Shown: one piece after another, positions 18,001 to 24,818 of the stretch
Position numbering within the stretch: the stretch's first letter is position 1
Layout of the letters: every line of letters starts with the position of its first letter
Source of the DNA: Streptomyces noursei
GTDB lineage: Bacteria; Actinomycetota; Actinomycetes; Streptomycetales; Streptomycetaceae
Direction of reading: 5' to 3'
Length of the DNA stretch: 64,000 nucleotides
NCBI RefSeq assembly: GCF_016917755.1
Contig: NZ_CP070326.1
Location: forward strand, 3,348,001-3,412,000
Notes under the pieces: generated by a model
Seen by the model: only the letters and a program-made list of their open reading frames with translations
What the model was told of the DNA's origin: nothing
The model's database searches: none
Program-made: the position numbers and the translations under genes

Positions 18001-19036
18001 ACACGAGGCCAGCGTCGCCCAGGGCGCCGCGGCCCAGGCGGAGAAGGACGCCGCCGACGCGGGCAAGCTGGCCGACTCCGCCGAAAACCACGCCAAGTCC
18101 GCAGAGGCCGCGGCCAAGAACGCCAACAAGTACGCCAAGGAAGCGGACGAGGCGGCGAAGAAGGCCGAGGAATACGAGCGCGAACAGGAGCGCAAACGGC
18201 GGGCGGAGGCCGCGAAGGATGACACCAGCGGCGGTAACAAGCTCTCGCCTGAGGAGGAACAGGCCCTCAAGGACGCCGGCATATCACCTGAGGAGTACGA
18301 GAAGGCCCGAGCTCTCGCGGACAAGGACGTCCTCGACTTCATCAAGGAAAACGGCGGCAAAATCCTTGAAGAGCTCCTCGGCGTCGATGACATCAAGAAG
18401 TGTTTCACCGAAGGCAACGTCGAGAGCTGCTTCTGGACGCTGATCGGCGCTCTTCCATGGGGTAAGGCACTTAAGGCCATCAAGGAACTCCCAGCGATCA
18501 CAAAGGCCGTTGGCCGCATCGTCGGGGGGCTCGGGACGTTCCTGAAGGAGTCCAAAGCCGCGAAGAAACTGATCAGCAAGGGCCAGGACGTGCTGGCTAA
18601 GGTGCGGAAGGGTGCCGTCTGTCCTGTGCCAGCCGCGCGAACCGCGGCCTTCAGCAGCACTACACCCTGCGGCCCAGCAATCGGCACGTACACCTCGAAG
18701 GGCACCGGCAAGGACCTCAAACGTTCGGCGAAGGTCGGTGACGATCAGTGGCAGTTCAATACCGGTCATGGATACGATCGCCCTCATGAAGGGCCGGACG
18801 GAGTGATAAGAGATCTTCGCAACACGAAGCTTCGCCCGGATAAGATCGAACAAGAGATTGTTTCGGATGTGTACAAGTACATGAAGGGTGGCGGCAAGGT
18901 GCCGCGGCCAGGGACGCCCGAGTTCACTGAACCGCTGGAAAGGGTGGTTCAGATCGATGGACACAAGGTCGGATACCGGGTCACACACACACTCGACGGC
19001 ACTTACCGTCTGGCTACCTACTGGCTCCAGCCCTAG
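15062..19036 (+). CDS. Giant exported ALF/coiled-coil polymorphic toxin candidate
   Basis: 1324 residues from ATG 15062; the adjacent GTG 15059 is equally possible, with GGGGG about 10 bases upstream. Order: a signal peptide (to about residue 45, MTSQATAATT); ALF repeats to about residue 280 (AIREFLEHGEADARQR, REDFLAFGAEIARQ, AIEEFLEKGYQVAAKKD); about 750 residues of Ala-rich coiled coil without Pro; then a Cys-containing linker (CFTEGNVESCFWTLIGALPWG) of the pre-toxin type. The last ~110 residues contain TGHGYDRPHEG, then DKIEQEIVSDVYKY, then GYRVTHTLDGTYRLATYW. From about base 18210 GC content and codon use shift away from the Ala-rich body. I cannot name the toxin fold. The closing Gly-Tyr-Arg...Thr-Tyr strands resemble BECR-type nucleases, but weakly. 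The small gene 15 bases downstream is the likely immunity gene. Confidence 0.82.
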   Translation: MGRFRPRAGRPRGGGLAGIARKTVTTTVVVALLGGMTSQATAATTERMQRAEGKGDFTQAMATLDRLAAALPKTSATPAAAPRSELDRLSAERDRQLVEDFAEFDEEDEVREAAKKALESKDPNAIREFLEHGEADARQRAKDKKSGVDAENRKKIEAMRGTGGPTFNAEVERVLGPKATAKDREDFLAFGAEIARQKDQKDEKNAKERAAELRKRVELLANAGGPEVKKAAQAALDAGTDKAIEEFLEKGYQVAAKKDAEDRAAQEKAQKEAQEAAEKLRELAEKAKRAAEARTKLIGFHGDAVKALKDASNAMTSAAQASREADRMLAADRAGKRLSSYDSVKTEVERQVGYAAEAARRAKTAAGQAKVQADVLVETGLTHGTQWSEVASGIAAAADAAAKAARTAQHAVDATAADAAALDGKNAAEAHEQQARKWRANAEEHAKAAAELAASADKQAKVAANAAARAKQARLDAEKAEREAWEHAKKTREARVEAQRQAKIAAEQRAIAERERNLAAQARARAERERDKAAAARSRAEAEARTAAAARADAQAAAATAASARASAAEHEGIAAKADERARGEETNARKARDAAFKAEQNHQAKEARAKATEAMAASGRGTAAAGEANAAAQAARADANTAGAAAGQARSAADTASGAAVRARSAATEAAGAAARARAAAAEAGAHAARANAAANKAEAAAARANAAANKAEAEYQATHAAALKANTKAAEATAQEARAGIAAHEASRLAGQAAVEANQALQAANRTKDEAEGATREAAMARLQSTIAVQASGAARNTAAGIADPANTAIELTAPFAGKDVDADFAAEVAKAAQETGEEQVTAAEAKAAEAVKAAEAAEAAAKRAGAQVLPAFKAAADAARSSANAARSAAAAMKSAAEAAADGAKARAAAASANQADAQAKADANLARQAANQAAADAAAARKAANEAEAEAARARNAAAEADQHAAAANSAANQAEHEASVAQGAAAQAEKDAADAGKLADSAENHAKSAEAAAKNANKYAKEADEAAKKAEEYEREQERKRRAEAAKDDTSGGNKLSPEEEQALKDAGISPEEYEKARALADKDVLDFIKENGGKILEELLGVDDIKKCFTEGNVESCFWTLIGALPWGKALKAIKELPAITKAVGRIVGGLGTFLKESKAAKKLISKGQDVLAKVRKGAVCPVPAARTAAFSSTTPCGPAIGTYTSKGTGKDLKRSAKVGDDQWQFNTGHGYDRPHEGPDGVIRDLRNTKLRPDKIEQEIVSDVYKYMKGGGKVPRPGTPEFTEPLERVVQIDGHKVGYRVTHTLDGTYRLATYWLQP

Positions 19037-19051
19037 CGACAAAGGATAGTC

Positions 19052-19384
19052 GTGTCAGATTCAACCACGTATGCAAGAGCGCTGATTCGCGCAGTGCACG
19101 GGGATTCTCCGGCAGAGACTCCGGACGCCGTCCGGGATTTCATCGAGCAGGTTACCTTCGCGGGGCCTGACGAGATCCTGGAAATGTTGCACGGAGTCAT
19201 GACGGAAGACTGGATGGCACTTCCCGTGTGGGCGCGGAACTTGGCGTACCGGCTTGCCTGCTTGCAGCGCCCCGACGACCCTGAGTTGCTCCGGGAGGCC
19301 GCGGCAGACCTCCTGTGCTTCGGCCCGGACTGGGACGCGGAAGCCGAATCCCTCAAGCAACGTGCAGCACGGCTGGAAACATGA
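19052..19384 (+). CDS. Probable immunity protein of the upstream toxin
   Basis: 110 residues, acidic, largely helical, no signal peptide. Features include TPDAVRDFIEQV, EDWMALPVWARNLAYRLACL and ADLLCFGPDWDAEAESLK. It starts with GTG 19052 after a good AAAGGA, only 15 bases after the stop of the giant exported gene, and is followed by a perfect 17-base hairpin. A small acidic cytosolic protein directly after a toxin-like C-terminus is the standard arrangement of polymorphic toxin and immunity genes. I do not recognise the family. The immunity call rests on position, size and charge. Alternative: an unrelated small regulator. Confidence 0.65.
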   Translation: MSDSTTYARALIRAVHGDSPAETPDAVRDFIEQVTFAGPDEILEMLHGVMTEDWMALPVWARNLAYRLACLQRPDDPELLREAAADLLCFGPDWDAEAESLKQRAARLET

Positions 19385-19441
19385 GCGACAAGGCGCTGCC
19401 CTCGGATTCGAGAACCTCGTTGACGAGGTAGCCCTCCTTTG

Positions 19442-19481
19442 GCAGATGGCCTCACCGGGATTCGCCGGTGAGGCCATCTGC
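19442..19481 (+). terminator. Strong hairpin after the immunity gene
   Basis: Perfect 17-base stem: GCAGATGGCCTCACCGG at 19442-19458 and CCGGTGAGGCCATCTGC at 19465-19481, with loop GATTCG. There is no T tract, as is common in Streptomyces terminators. It closes the toxin-immunity unit. Confidence 0.8.
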
Positions 19482-19846
19482 TTCCGCCGACAACTCGACC
19501 CCCGGGTTCAGATGTGTAGGACACAATCCGCTGCTCCAGAAACCCCCGAGCGACGCATCCCTCACCAGCCAGGAGAGGCCCTTCTGCCACACCTGTGGCG
19601 AAGGTAGCGGCTCGGCCCAGATGATTCCCGGCTGGCCCTACCTCCTTCGTGGCCACCCTGGCACCCGGACGCACCTCGCCGACCGCCGCCCTGAACGCGC
19701 TTGATGCGGCTGCGCGCGTGGGAGTGCCACAGATGGCCGGTCGAGCAGCCGACGCAACCTGGCAGGACACGGGTCCCGCCAGGGTGACCTGCACTGGTTC
19801 CGGGACCAGGACAGGGCCGTAAAGAGGCACCAACATACTGGGTCGC
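19482..19846. other. Intergenic remnant sequence
   Basis: About 365 bases with no intact gene. Short coding-like stretches occur on the plus strand (for example ALNALDAAARVGVPQMAGRA near 19690-19750) but they are broken and I cannot assign them. It may be a decayed gene or former toxin-module debris. Confidence 0.4.
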
Positions 19847-20389
19847 ATGGGATTTTTCAGGCGAGCCGGTGAGCAGGAAGGTGCCGTTCCGAGCGCCGAT
19901 CAGCAGGAGCTGAGCACGCTGCTCTTGCAGGGTAAGGACATGATCGAGCAGTTGGCCCAGGCGCACGCGTCATGGGGGCTCGGCTCGGCGGATCAGTGGA
20001 GCCTTGACCAGCGCACCGGTCTCATCACCTGGACGTTCCCCGACAAGACCGCCACCGCGCCGGCGCAGATCCTCGCCAGCTACAGCCCCACGTCGGCCTC
20101 GTGGCTGTGGGCGTGGGCCAACGAGGGCGTCCTTCCCGACATGAGTCGCGACGCCCACCGCATTCGTGACTGGGCCGAGACCCATGGCCACCGTGCTCTC
20201 GCCGAGCCCGAGGTGGAGGCCGACGAGCAGATGGCCGACACCCTCGCCGCTCTGGGCGTCAGGGCCACCGAGGCGACTGGCTTCTACCGCGGCGCCGGCA
20301 GCCAGTCGATCGTGATCACCACCTTCGGGCCGGTCACCCTGACTGCCGCGGACGGCAGCACGACGACCTTCTCGATCGACATCGGTTAG
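19847..20389 (+). CDS. DUF6882-type cytosolic protein
   Basis: 180 residues, no signal or membrane segment. The central signature GLITWTFPDKTATAPAQIL followed by TSASWLWAWANEG matches the DUF6882 family as I remember it. The N-terminus MGFFRR is basic, and the C-terminus is a short beta region ending TTTFSIDIG. DUF6882 proteins have no established function; they often sit near toxin or effector genes, so an immunity-like role is possible given the toxin locus 460 bases upstream. No clear ribosome binding site is seen before the ATG, which leaves the start somewhat open. Confidence 0.72.
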   Translation: MGFFRRAGEQEGAVPSADQQELSTLLLQGKDMIEQLAQAHASWGLGSADQWSLDQRTGLITWTFPDKTATAPAQILASYSPTSASWLWAWANEGVLPDMSRDAHRIRDWAETHGHRALAEPEVEADEQMADTLAALGVRATEATGFYRGAGSQSIVITTFGPVTLTAADGSTTTFSIDIG

Positions 20390-20530
20390 CGGGCGTCAGG
20401 GCGCCGCAGGGCAGGCCACCACGCGGCGGGCCGCCGCCGTACGCCACACCTCAGTTCGAGGACGGGCGCCCGTCGAAAGGGACGTCCAGCGGCCACCGTC
20501 TGGTACGTGGCGCGGCGCGGCGCTGCGGAC

Positions 20531-21209
20531 TCAGCTTCCGGCCGCGGTAACGCTACTGGCGGCAACGACGGCAGCGGCCAGGGCCGCTTGCATGTTCTGG
20601 ATCGCGGCACGAACGCTCTCGGCCGCTCCCTGGCCGGCCGCGATCTCCGCCATCCGGTCGGCCACCTGCCGACGCGGGACGTCGGGGAATGCCAGGCGGT
20701 GCAGCTTGACGGCGTGGATCAGGGCGATGAGGCCCGCCGTGGGCTCGTCCGGGGCAGCGCCGCCCAGGACGACGGCCCGGAGCCGCTGCCGCGGCTCACG
20801 CTCGGGTGCGCTGTCAGCCTCGGGGTAGCGGCGGGTCGGGAACAGGCCGAGGGCCTTGTGCTGCTGCTCGGCGACCACGCCCCGCGTGCACAGGCTCTCC
20901 ACAGCCGCCTGCGGGGCCTTGGCCCGGTCCTTGGTCAGCCAGTCCGTCACACGTCGCCGCTTGCGGCCGCGCAGCCAGGCATCGAGCAACTCCCGCCGGT
21001 CACTGAGTAGTTGCTCACCGGTCGGCGCCGGGTCCGTCAGGGTGAGGTACTTGCCCTCGACGGACACCCTCCCGGCGAGGGCCAGTTCCAGCAGGATCCC
21101 ACCCGCGACGGCCCAGCCCACCGCCTGTCGTTGCTACCCCGGACTCCCTGTCCAGGGACAGCAGCATGATTTCCTCGGCCAGCGTGACGGTCACCCAGTC
21201 CCCCGGCAT
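20531..21209 (-). pseudogene. GOLPH3/GPP34-family gene split by a frameshift
   Basis: Two overlapping minus-strand frames together give a normal GPP34 protein. The N-terminal part, from ATG 21209 or GTG 21194, reads VTVTLAEEIMLLSLDRESG. After a frame change near 21130 the protein continues AVGWAVAGGILLELALAGRV, then LTDWLTKD-like and GLFPTRRYPEAD motifs, and ends ESVRAAIQNMQAALAAAVV. Family members bind phosphoinositide-like lipids in eukaryotes; in Streptomyces they are frequent but uncharacterised. The indel sits after GVA, about residue 28. Downstream codons are otherwise clean and without internal stops, so this is a recent lesion or a sequencing error. Confidence 0.8.
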
Positions 21210-21348
21210 GTCTCGTGAGCAATCGACGTTGATTCAGTCGATTCAGTTGGTCAGACTCCTGGAGTCGCCGGGAAGTTCCCACGGCGGGGCTGCCCCTGAG
21301 CCGTGCGCGTTACGGGGGCGAGGGCGGGACCGCCTCGTCCGCTCGGGC

Positions 21349-21686
21349 GCGTGGCAGCCCCATGCGCCCGAGCAGTTGCGCGGCCAGGTCGAGGAGACCT
21401 GCGCCAGCTCGGCCGCGACTGCCTGGACGTGGTGAACCTCCGTATCGTCGGGCGCGATTCGATCGCCGAGCGCTTCGGCGCACTGGCCGAGCTGCGCGAC
21501 GCCGGACTCATACGTCACCTGGGCGTCTCCAACGCCCTCCCCGCACAGCTCGCCGAGGCGCAGGCCATCCCGGGCACGGGCGACGAGGAGCACCTCGTGT
21601 CCAACATGGCCGCCGGCGCACTCCGCCTCTCCAAGGACGAGCCGGCCGGCCTCGGCTCCCTGCACCACAGGGCCGCCGTCGGGTAG
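21349..21686 (+). pseudogene. Aldo/keto reductase remnant
   Basis: Pieces of one aldo/keto reductase in two frames. Frame one has HAPEQLRGQVEET (about 21355-21400). After a frame change come GRDCLDVVNLRIVGRDSIAE and GLIRHLGVSNALPAQLAEAQ. The sequence then jumps directly to IPGTGDEEHLVSNMAAGALR and LHHRAAVG, the normal C-terminus. In intact family members about 70 residues, including the barrel strands that carry part of the NADPH site, lie between these two parts. The N-terminal third is absent. The gene therefore has a 5' truncation, a frameshift and an internal deletion and cannot be functional. Confidence 0.8.
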
Positions 21687-21832
21687 ACGCGTCGGCCGTA
21701 CTGGCCGGGCCGTTCCGGCAGGAAACCGGCCGACCAGGCCGGCCGGCTTGCTCGTGCGCCCGCCGCTCGACCCGCGCCGTACGACGTCCCCACGGCATGC
21801 GACGTCCGTGACGACAACTATCCTTGCGGCCC

Positions 21833-22753
21833 ATGGACTGGCTTGATCGGGTGGCGAAGCTGAGGCAGTGGACCAACAACGGTGCCCGGGCCCCGCACAA
21901 GCCGTTGCTGCTGCTGTACGCGCTCGCCAACTACCAGCGGGACGCCGACGGCGAACTGCGGTACAGCGCAGTCGAGGGCGAACTCAGGCAACTGCTCACC
22001 GAGTACGGCCCGCCACACCCGACGACCCCCGCGTACCCCTTCCATCACCTCGCCAGTGACGGCGTGTGGGAAGTCAGGACGGACCAGGGGCTGGGAAGCC
22101 CCGGCAGCCGAGTGGGGGTGCTGCGTTCCAGCGGAGCCACCGGTCGGCTCGCGCCCGGTCTGCGGACCGCGCTCGCTACGGATTCGTCGCTGCTGACCCG
22201 GCTCACCAGAGTGTTGCTGGACACCCATTTCCCGCCGTCCCTGCATACGGATCTGTGCGAGGCCGTCGGTCTCGACCTGGAGCTCGCCGAGGCCGGGCAC
22301 GTGTCCGGCGCGGGTGCCCGCGCCCGACGGCAACGTGACCGGCGGATGCGCGAACTCATCCTCACGGCCTACGAGTTCCAATGCGCGTTCTGCGGTTACG
22401 ACGGGGCCCTGGGCACGAGCGCGGTCGGACTGGAGGCCGCACACGTGCGCTGGTGGTCACACAACGGGCCAGACGAGGTCGACAACGGTCTGTGCCTGTG
22501 CTCGCTGCATCACAAGCTCTTCGACAAGGGGGTCCTGGGCCTCGGGGACGACCACCGCATACTGGTCTCGCAACGTTTCGTCGGCCGCAGCGAGGCCAGC
22601 CGCCAGTACGTACTCGCCCTCACCGGCCGACCAGTCATGGGCCCGCAGCCAGGCAACGCACCGGTCGCACGGCGACACCGCGAGTGGCACGCCCGACAGG
22701 TCTTCCACGGCACACCCCGAACACCCGCGGGGAGGCCCGCGCACGCCACGTGA
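21833..22753 (+). CDS. Phosphorothioate-DNA-dependent HNH endonuclease (ScoMcrA/SprMcrA-like)
   Basis: 306 residues from ATG 21833. The N-terminal ~115 residues (DWLDRVAKLRQW, APHKPLLLLYALANYQ, AYPFHHLASDGVWEV) match the sulfur-binding domain of Streptomyces enzymes that recognise phosphorothioate-modified DNA. A short helical linker follows. The C-terminal HNH nuclease has CAFCGYDG near residue 184, LEAAHVRWWSHNGPDEVDNG around 200-219 (first His of the ββα-metal motif and Asn), and LCSLHHKLFDKGVLGL (last His). Two Cys pairs (CAFC and CLC) probably bind structural zinc. The enzyme cuts DNA near modified sites and so excludes dnd-modified incoming DNA. No dnd genes are visible. It stands alone among pseudogenes. 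Confidence 0.87.
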   Translation: MDWLDRVAKLRQWTNNGARAPHKPLLLLYALANYQRDADGELRYSAVEGELRQLLTEYGPPHPTTPAYPFHHLASDGVWEVRTDQGLGSPGSRVGVLRSSGATGRLAPGLRTALATDSSLLTRLTRVLLDTHFPPSLHTDLCEAVGLDLELAEAGHVSGAGARARRQRDRRMRELILTAYEFQCAFCGYDGALGTSAVGLEAAHVRWWSHNGPDEVDNGLCLCSLHHKLFDKGVLGLGDDHRILVSQRFVGRSEASRQYVLALTGRPVMGPQPGNAPVARRHREWHARQVFHGTPRTPAGRPAHAT

Positions 22754-22919
22754 CAGCTGCTCCACGGACATCTCCGCGCCGCGGAAAGGAACGAACATCG
22801 CCGCGGAACGGAACGGGAATCGCCGCGCCGCGGAAGGGGGCAGAAGCCACAGCCCCGCCCCTCATGGCCAGATCTCGGTGCCTGGACCGCATGGCTGGGC
22901 GACCGGGCCGATCACCGGT

Positions 22920-23260
22920 GTGGCCGACAGGTACGGTTTGGCCATCGATGTTTCCGGAACGAGTACGGGCGATGCGCACACCGGGCTGCCGGAGACCATC
23001 AAGGCAACCGCGCGCCGGCTGCTGGTGGAACTGGGTGCCGGAGGACTGTCCCTGGGTGCCATCGCCGCCGACAGCGGTCTTGCCGTCACGGACGTGGCAG
23101 CCGCCTTCCCGCATCGGGACGACCTGCTGACCGCGTTGGTCATCAATGCCTGCAACACCTCCGGCGCGGCGATGGAACAGGCCGATCAGGCCGCCCGGGA
23201 TGCGCAGGCCCCGGCGGGCGCGCGGCTGCTCGCGGTGACGCGGGCGTGGTCGGCGCCCTC
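22920..23260 (+). pseudogene. TetR-family regulator fragment
   Basis: From GTG 22920 about 110 residues resemble a TetR N-terminal region: ETIKATARRLLVELGAGGLS, then the HTH LGAIAADSGLAVTDVAAAFP and HRDDLLTALVINA. After LLAVTRAW (about 23255) the frame becomes Arg/Pro-rich and no longer looks like protein, and no neighbouring frame restores a ligand-binding domain. I read it as a truncated or frameshifted regulator. The start is uncertain, and the upstream bases 22775-22840 hold imperfect CGCCGCGGAA repeats. Confidence 0.6.
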
Positions 23261-23459
23261 GGCCCGCCGGCCAAGGCAGCGCCACGAACCGCACGGGCCC
23301 CCGAACTGGTCCCGCAGCAGATCACCTTGCGCGGTCGCCACCGGCGACCCTGAAGCCCCCCGGCGGCCTAATCCCCGCCGGGCACGCTCCCCGCGGTTGA
23401 GCCCACACCCCCGCTCGTGGGCTCCCCGTCTCTCACCGCAGGAGACCCACGGGGAGCAC

Positions 23460-23508
23460 GGAGTCCACCTGACAGGTTCTGTCGGGCAGACCACGTCAGG
23501 TGGACTCC
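23460..23508. terminator. Hairpin upstream of the small-gene cassette
   Basis: Perfect 14-base inverted repeat: GGAGTCCACCTGAC at 23460-23473 and GTCAGGTGGACTCC at 23495-23508, separated by 21 bases. It may end transcription from the TetR remnant or act in the 5' region of the gene at 23620. Confidence 0.55.
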
Positions 23509-23619
23509 CACGCCGCCCCGGCCCATCCCAGCCCGGCCTGGGCGGCCATCAACCCCCGCCCCGGCACCCCATGGGTACGTCACTGCCGGGGCGGGCCCCA
23601 CCATCACAGGGGAAACACC

Positions 23620-23826
23620 ATGCGTTTCGACGCTCAGGACATCGTCCTGGACACCACCAGAGGCAACGTCGGCCGCATCACCGCGATCAACGGTGACTGC
23701 CTGGTGCTCACCAGGCCGCACCATCCGCCCTGGGACGCCCTCACCTCCTGGTGCATGCCCGCGACGCTGACCGAACGCCAGAGGCTGGAGAACCAGGAGC
23801 AGGACCAACGGGAGGCCGCAGCATGA
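23620..23826 (+). CDS. Small hypothetical protein
   Basis: 68 residues: a short beta-like N-terminal half (RFDAQDIVLDTTRGNVGRIT, a pattern like a small KOW/SH3-like barrel) and a charged C-terminal helix (TERQRLENQEQDQREAAA). It has AGGGG 7 bases before the ATG. Its stop overlaps the next ATG (ATGA), so the two are coupled. Such 65-75 residue proteins commonly accompany WhiJ-type regulator cassettes in Streptomyces. Function unknown. Confidence 0.75.
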   Translation: MRFDAQDIVLDTTRGNVGRITAINGDCLVLTRPHHPPWDALTSWCMPATLTERQRLENQEQDQREAAA

Positions 23827-23933
23827 GAGACCAATTCACCGACCCCGACGGCCGCCGCATCGGAGTCCTGGCGCTCTTCCGCAACGCCGACGGCTCCGTA
23901 TGGGCCCGGCTCGGCTGCCGGGACCGACCCTAG
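23823..23933 (+). CDS. Very small hypothetical protein coupled to the previous gene
   Basis: 36 residues, MRDQFTDPDGRRIGVLALFR then NADGSVWARLGCRDRP. It starts with the ATGA overlap at 23823-23826 after GGGAGG. The DPDG, GRRIG and DGSVW turns suggest a small beta hairpin fold. Function unknown; the overlap and normal codon use support translation. Confidence 0.6.
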   Translation: MRDQFTDPDGRRIGVLALFRNADGSVWARLGCRDRP

Positions 23934-23964
23934 GAAGGGGACCGGTGTCGATCACGCGAACCTT

Positions 23965-23990
23965 AAGTTCGTGCAAGTTCGTGCAAGTTC
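23965..23990 (+). promoter_or_regulatory. AAGTTC direct repeats, candidate operator
   Basis: Three AAGTTC hexamers at 23965-23970, 23975-23980 and 23985-23990, spaced exactly 10 bases apart (one DNA turn), in a local AT-rich promoter region before the 24061-25673 cassette. The same hexamer recurs with a 10-base period at 25682-25697. Likely the binding site of the WhiJ-like regulator encoded at 24819. Confidence 0.6.
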
Positions 23991-24060
23991 GGTGCGGACG
24001 CACGTGAGTTGAGTGCAAGCTCGTACATAGAGATCGTCTTCAGTGAACGAGGAGGTCACC

Positions 24061-24288
24061 ATGGCACTGCACATGCTCGGCAAAGACCCTCAGTCTCTGG
24101 AAGGCAAGTCCGCGACCGTCTACTACGACGACGTCCGGGACCGGTACTTGGTCCAGGGGCTGAAGGTCCTGGACGACGAGCGTCTGTTGCAGATGGATCT
24201 CCCGGACCATGAGACCGTCGTGGAGATCCCCAAGTACATGGTCAACTTTTTCCCGGAGGTGAACGGTGGCGGCGGAAGCGACGTTTGA
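24061..24288 (+). CDS. Small hypothetical protein of the WhiJ/DUF6879 cassette
   Basis: 75 residues, MALHMLGKDPQSLEGKSATV and onward, predicted beta-rich (TVYYDDVRDRYLVQGLKVLD) with an acidic character. A near-perfect GAGGAGG 5 bases upstream fixes the ATG at 24061 over the in-frame GTG at 24043. Its 3' end overlaps the DUF6879 gene by 23 bases, so they are co-translated. Unknown function; it is a regular partner of DUF6879 genes in Streptomyces. Confidence 0.8.
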   Translation: MALHMLGKDPQSLEGKSATVYYDDVRDRYLVQGLKVLDDERLLQMDLPDHETVVEIPKYMVNFFPEVNGGGGSDV

Positions 24289-24793
24289 GAACCTGTTCCG
24301 GCAGGCGAAGCACTCTGCCATGCACCTGGAGATGCGGGACGGCTACATGAAGTCCGCCCCGGAGTTCGTCGCCTGGTCACAGGACCCTCGTAGCGTTTCG
24401 CCGAACTGCGACCCGGATTCGCGGCCGTGGCTGTCGCTGATGAAGGAGATTACAAGCCGTGGTGTTGTCGTCCGACGCGCCCGGATCTTCTCCGAGCCCA
24501 TGAGTGACTACCTCCGCTTCGAGCACTATCTAGCGCCCCGCAGCCTGGTTGCCGGCGAGCAAATTCGCTGGCTGCCACGTCGCAAGGCATCGGACCTCGC
24601 GCTCCCCGGCAACGACTTCTGGTTGTTCGACAACAGCCTCGCCGTGTTCCTGCACTTCGCCGGCGACGGTGAGCTTTCGCCCGACGGGGACGAGGAACGA
24701 ACGGCCGAGCCGTCGGTAGTCCGTCTGTGCTCTACGGCATTTGAAGCAGTGTGGCGACGTGCGACGCCACACGAGGACTACAAGCCGGTATGA
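24266..24793 (+). CDS. DUF6879-family protein
   Basis: 175 residues. Family features are FENLFRQAKHSAMHLEMRD at residues 7-25, the RGVVVRRARIFSEPMSDYLR segment (about 66-85), AGEQIRWLPR (about 97) and FWLFDNSLAVFLHF (about 118). The GTG start at 24266 has GGAGG 7 bases upstream and lies inside the preceding gene. DUF6879 proteins are encoded next to XRE/DUF5753 regulators in a way that parallels WhiJ and its DUF397 partners, and they probably act as effector or partner proteins of that regulator. No catalytic motif is established. Confidence 0.85.
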   Translation: MAAEATFENLFRQAKHSAMHLEMRDGYMKSAPEFVAWSQDPRSVSPNCDPDSRPWLSLMKEITSRGVVVRRARIFSEPMSDYLRFEHYLAPRSLVAGEQIRWLPRRKASDLALPGNDFWLFDNSLAVFLHFAGDGELSPDGDEERTAEPSVVRLCSTAFEAVWRRATPHEDYKPV

Positions 24794-24818
24794 GTCACCG
24801 ACAAGGCAGAACAACACT

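Noticed and set aside
15035..18091. 1018-residue minus-strand open frame opposite the giant coiled-coil gene
   Set aside because: A Gly/Leu/Val-rich antisense artefact of the Ala-codon-rich plus-strand gene; no start signal and no family features.
19033..19848. 271-residue minus-strand frame over the immunity gene
   Set aside because: Composition is artefactual, and the plus-strand gene has the ribosome binding site and context.
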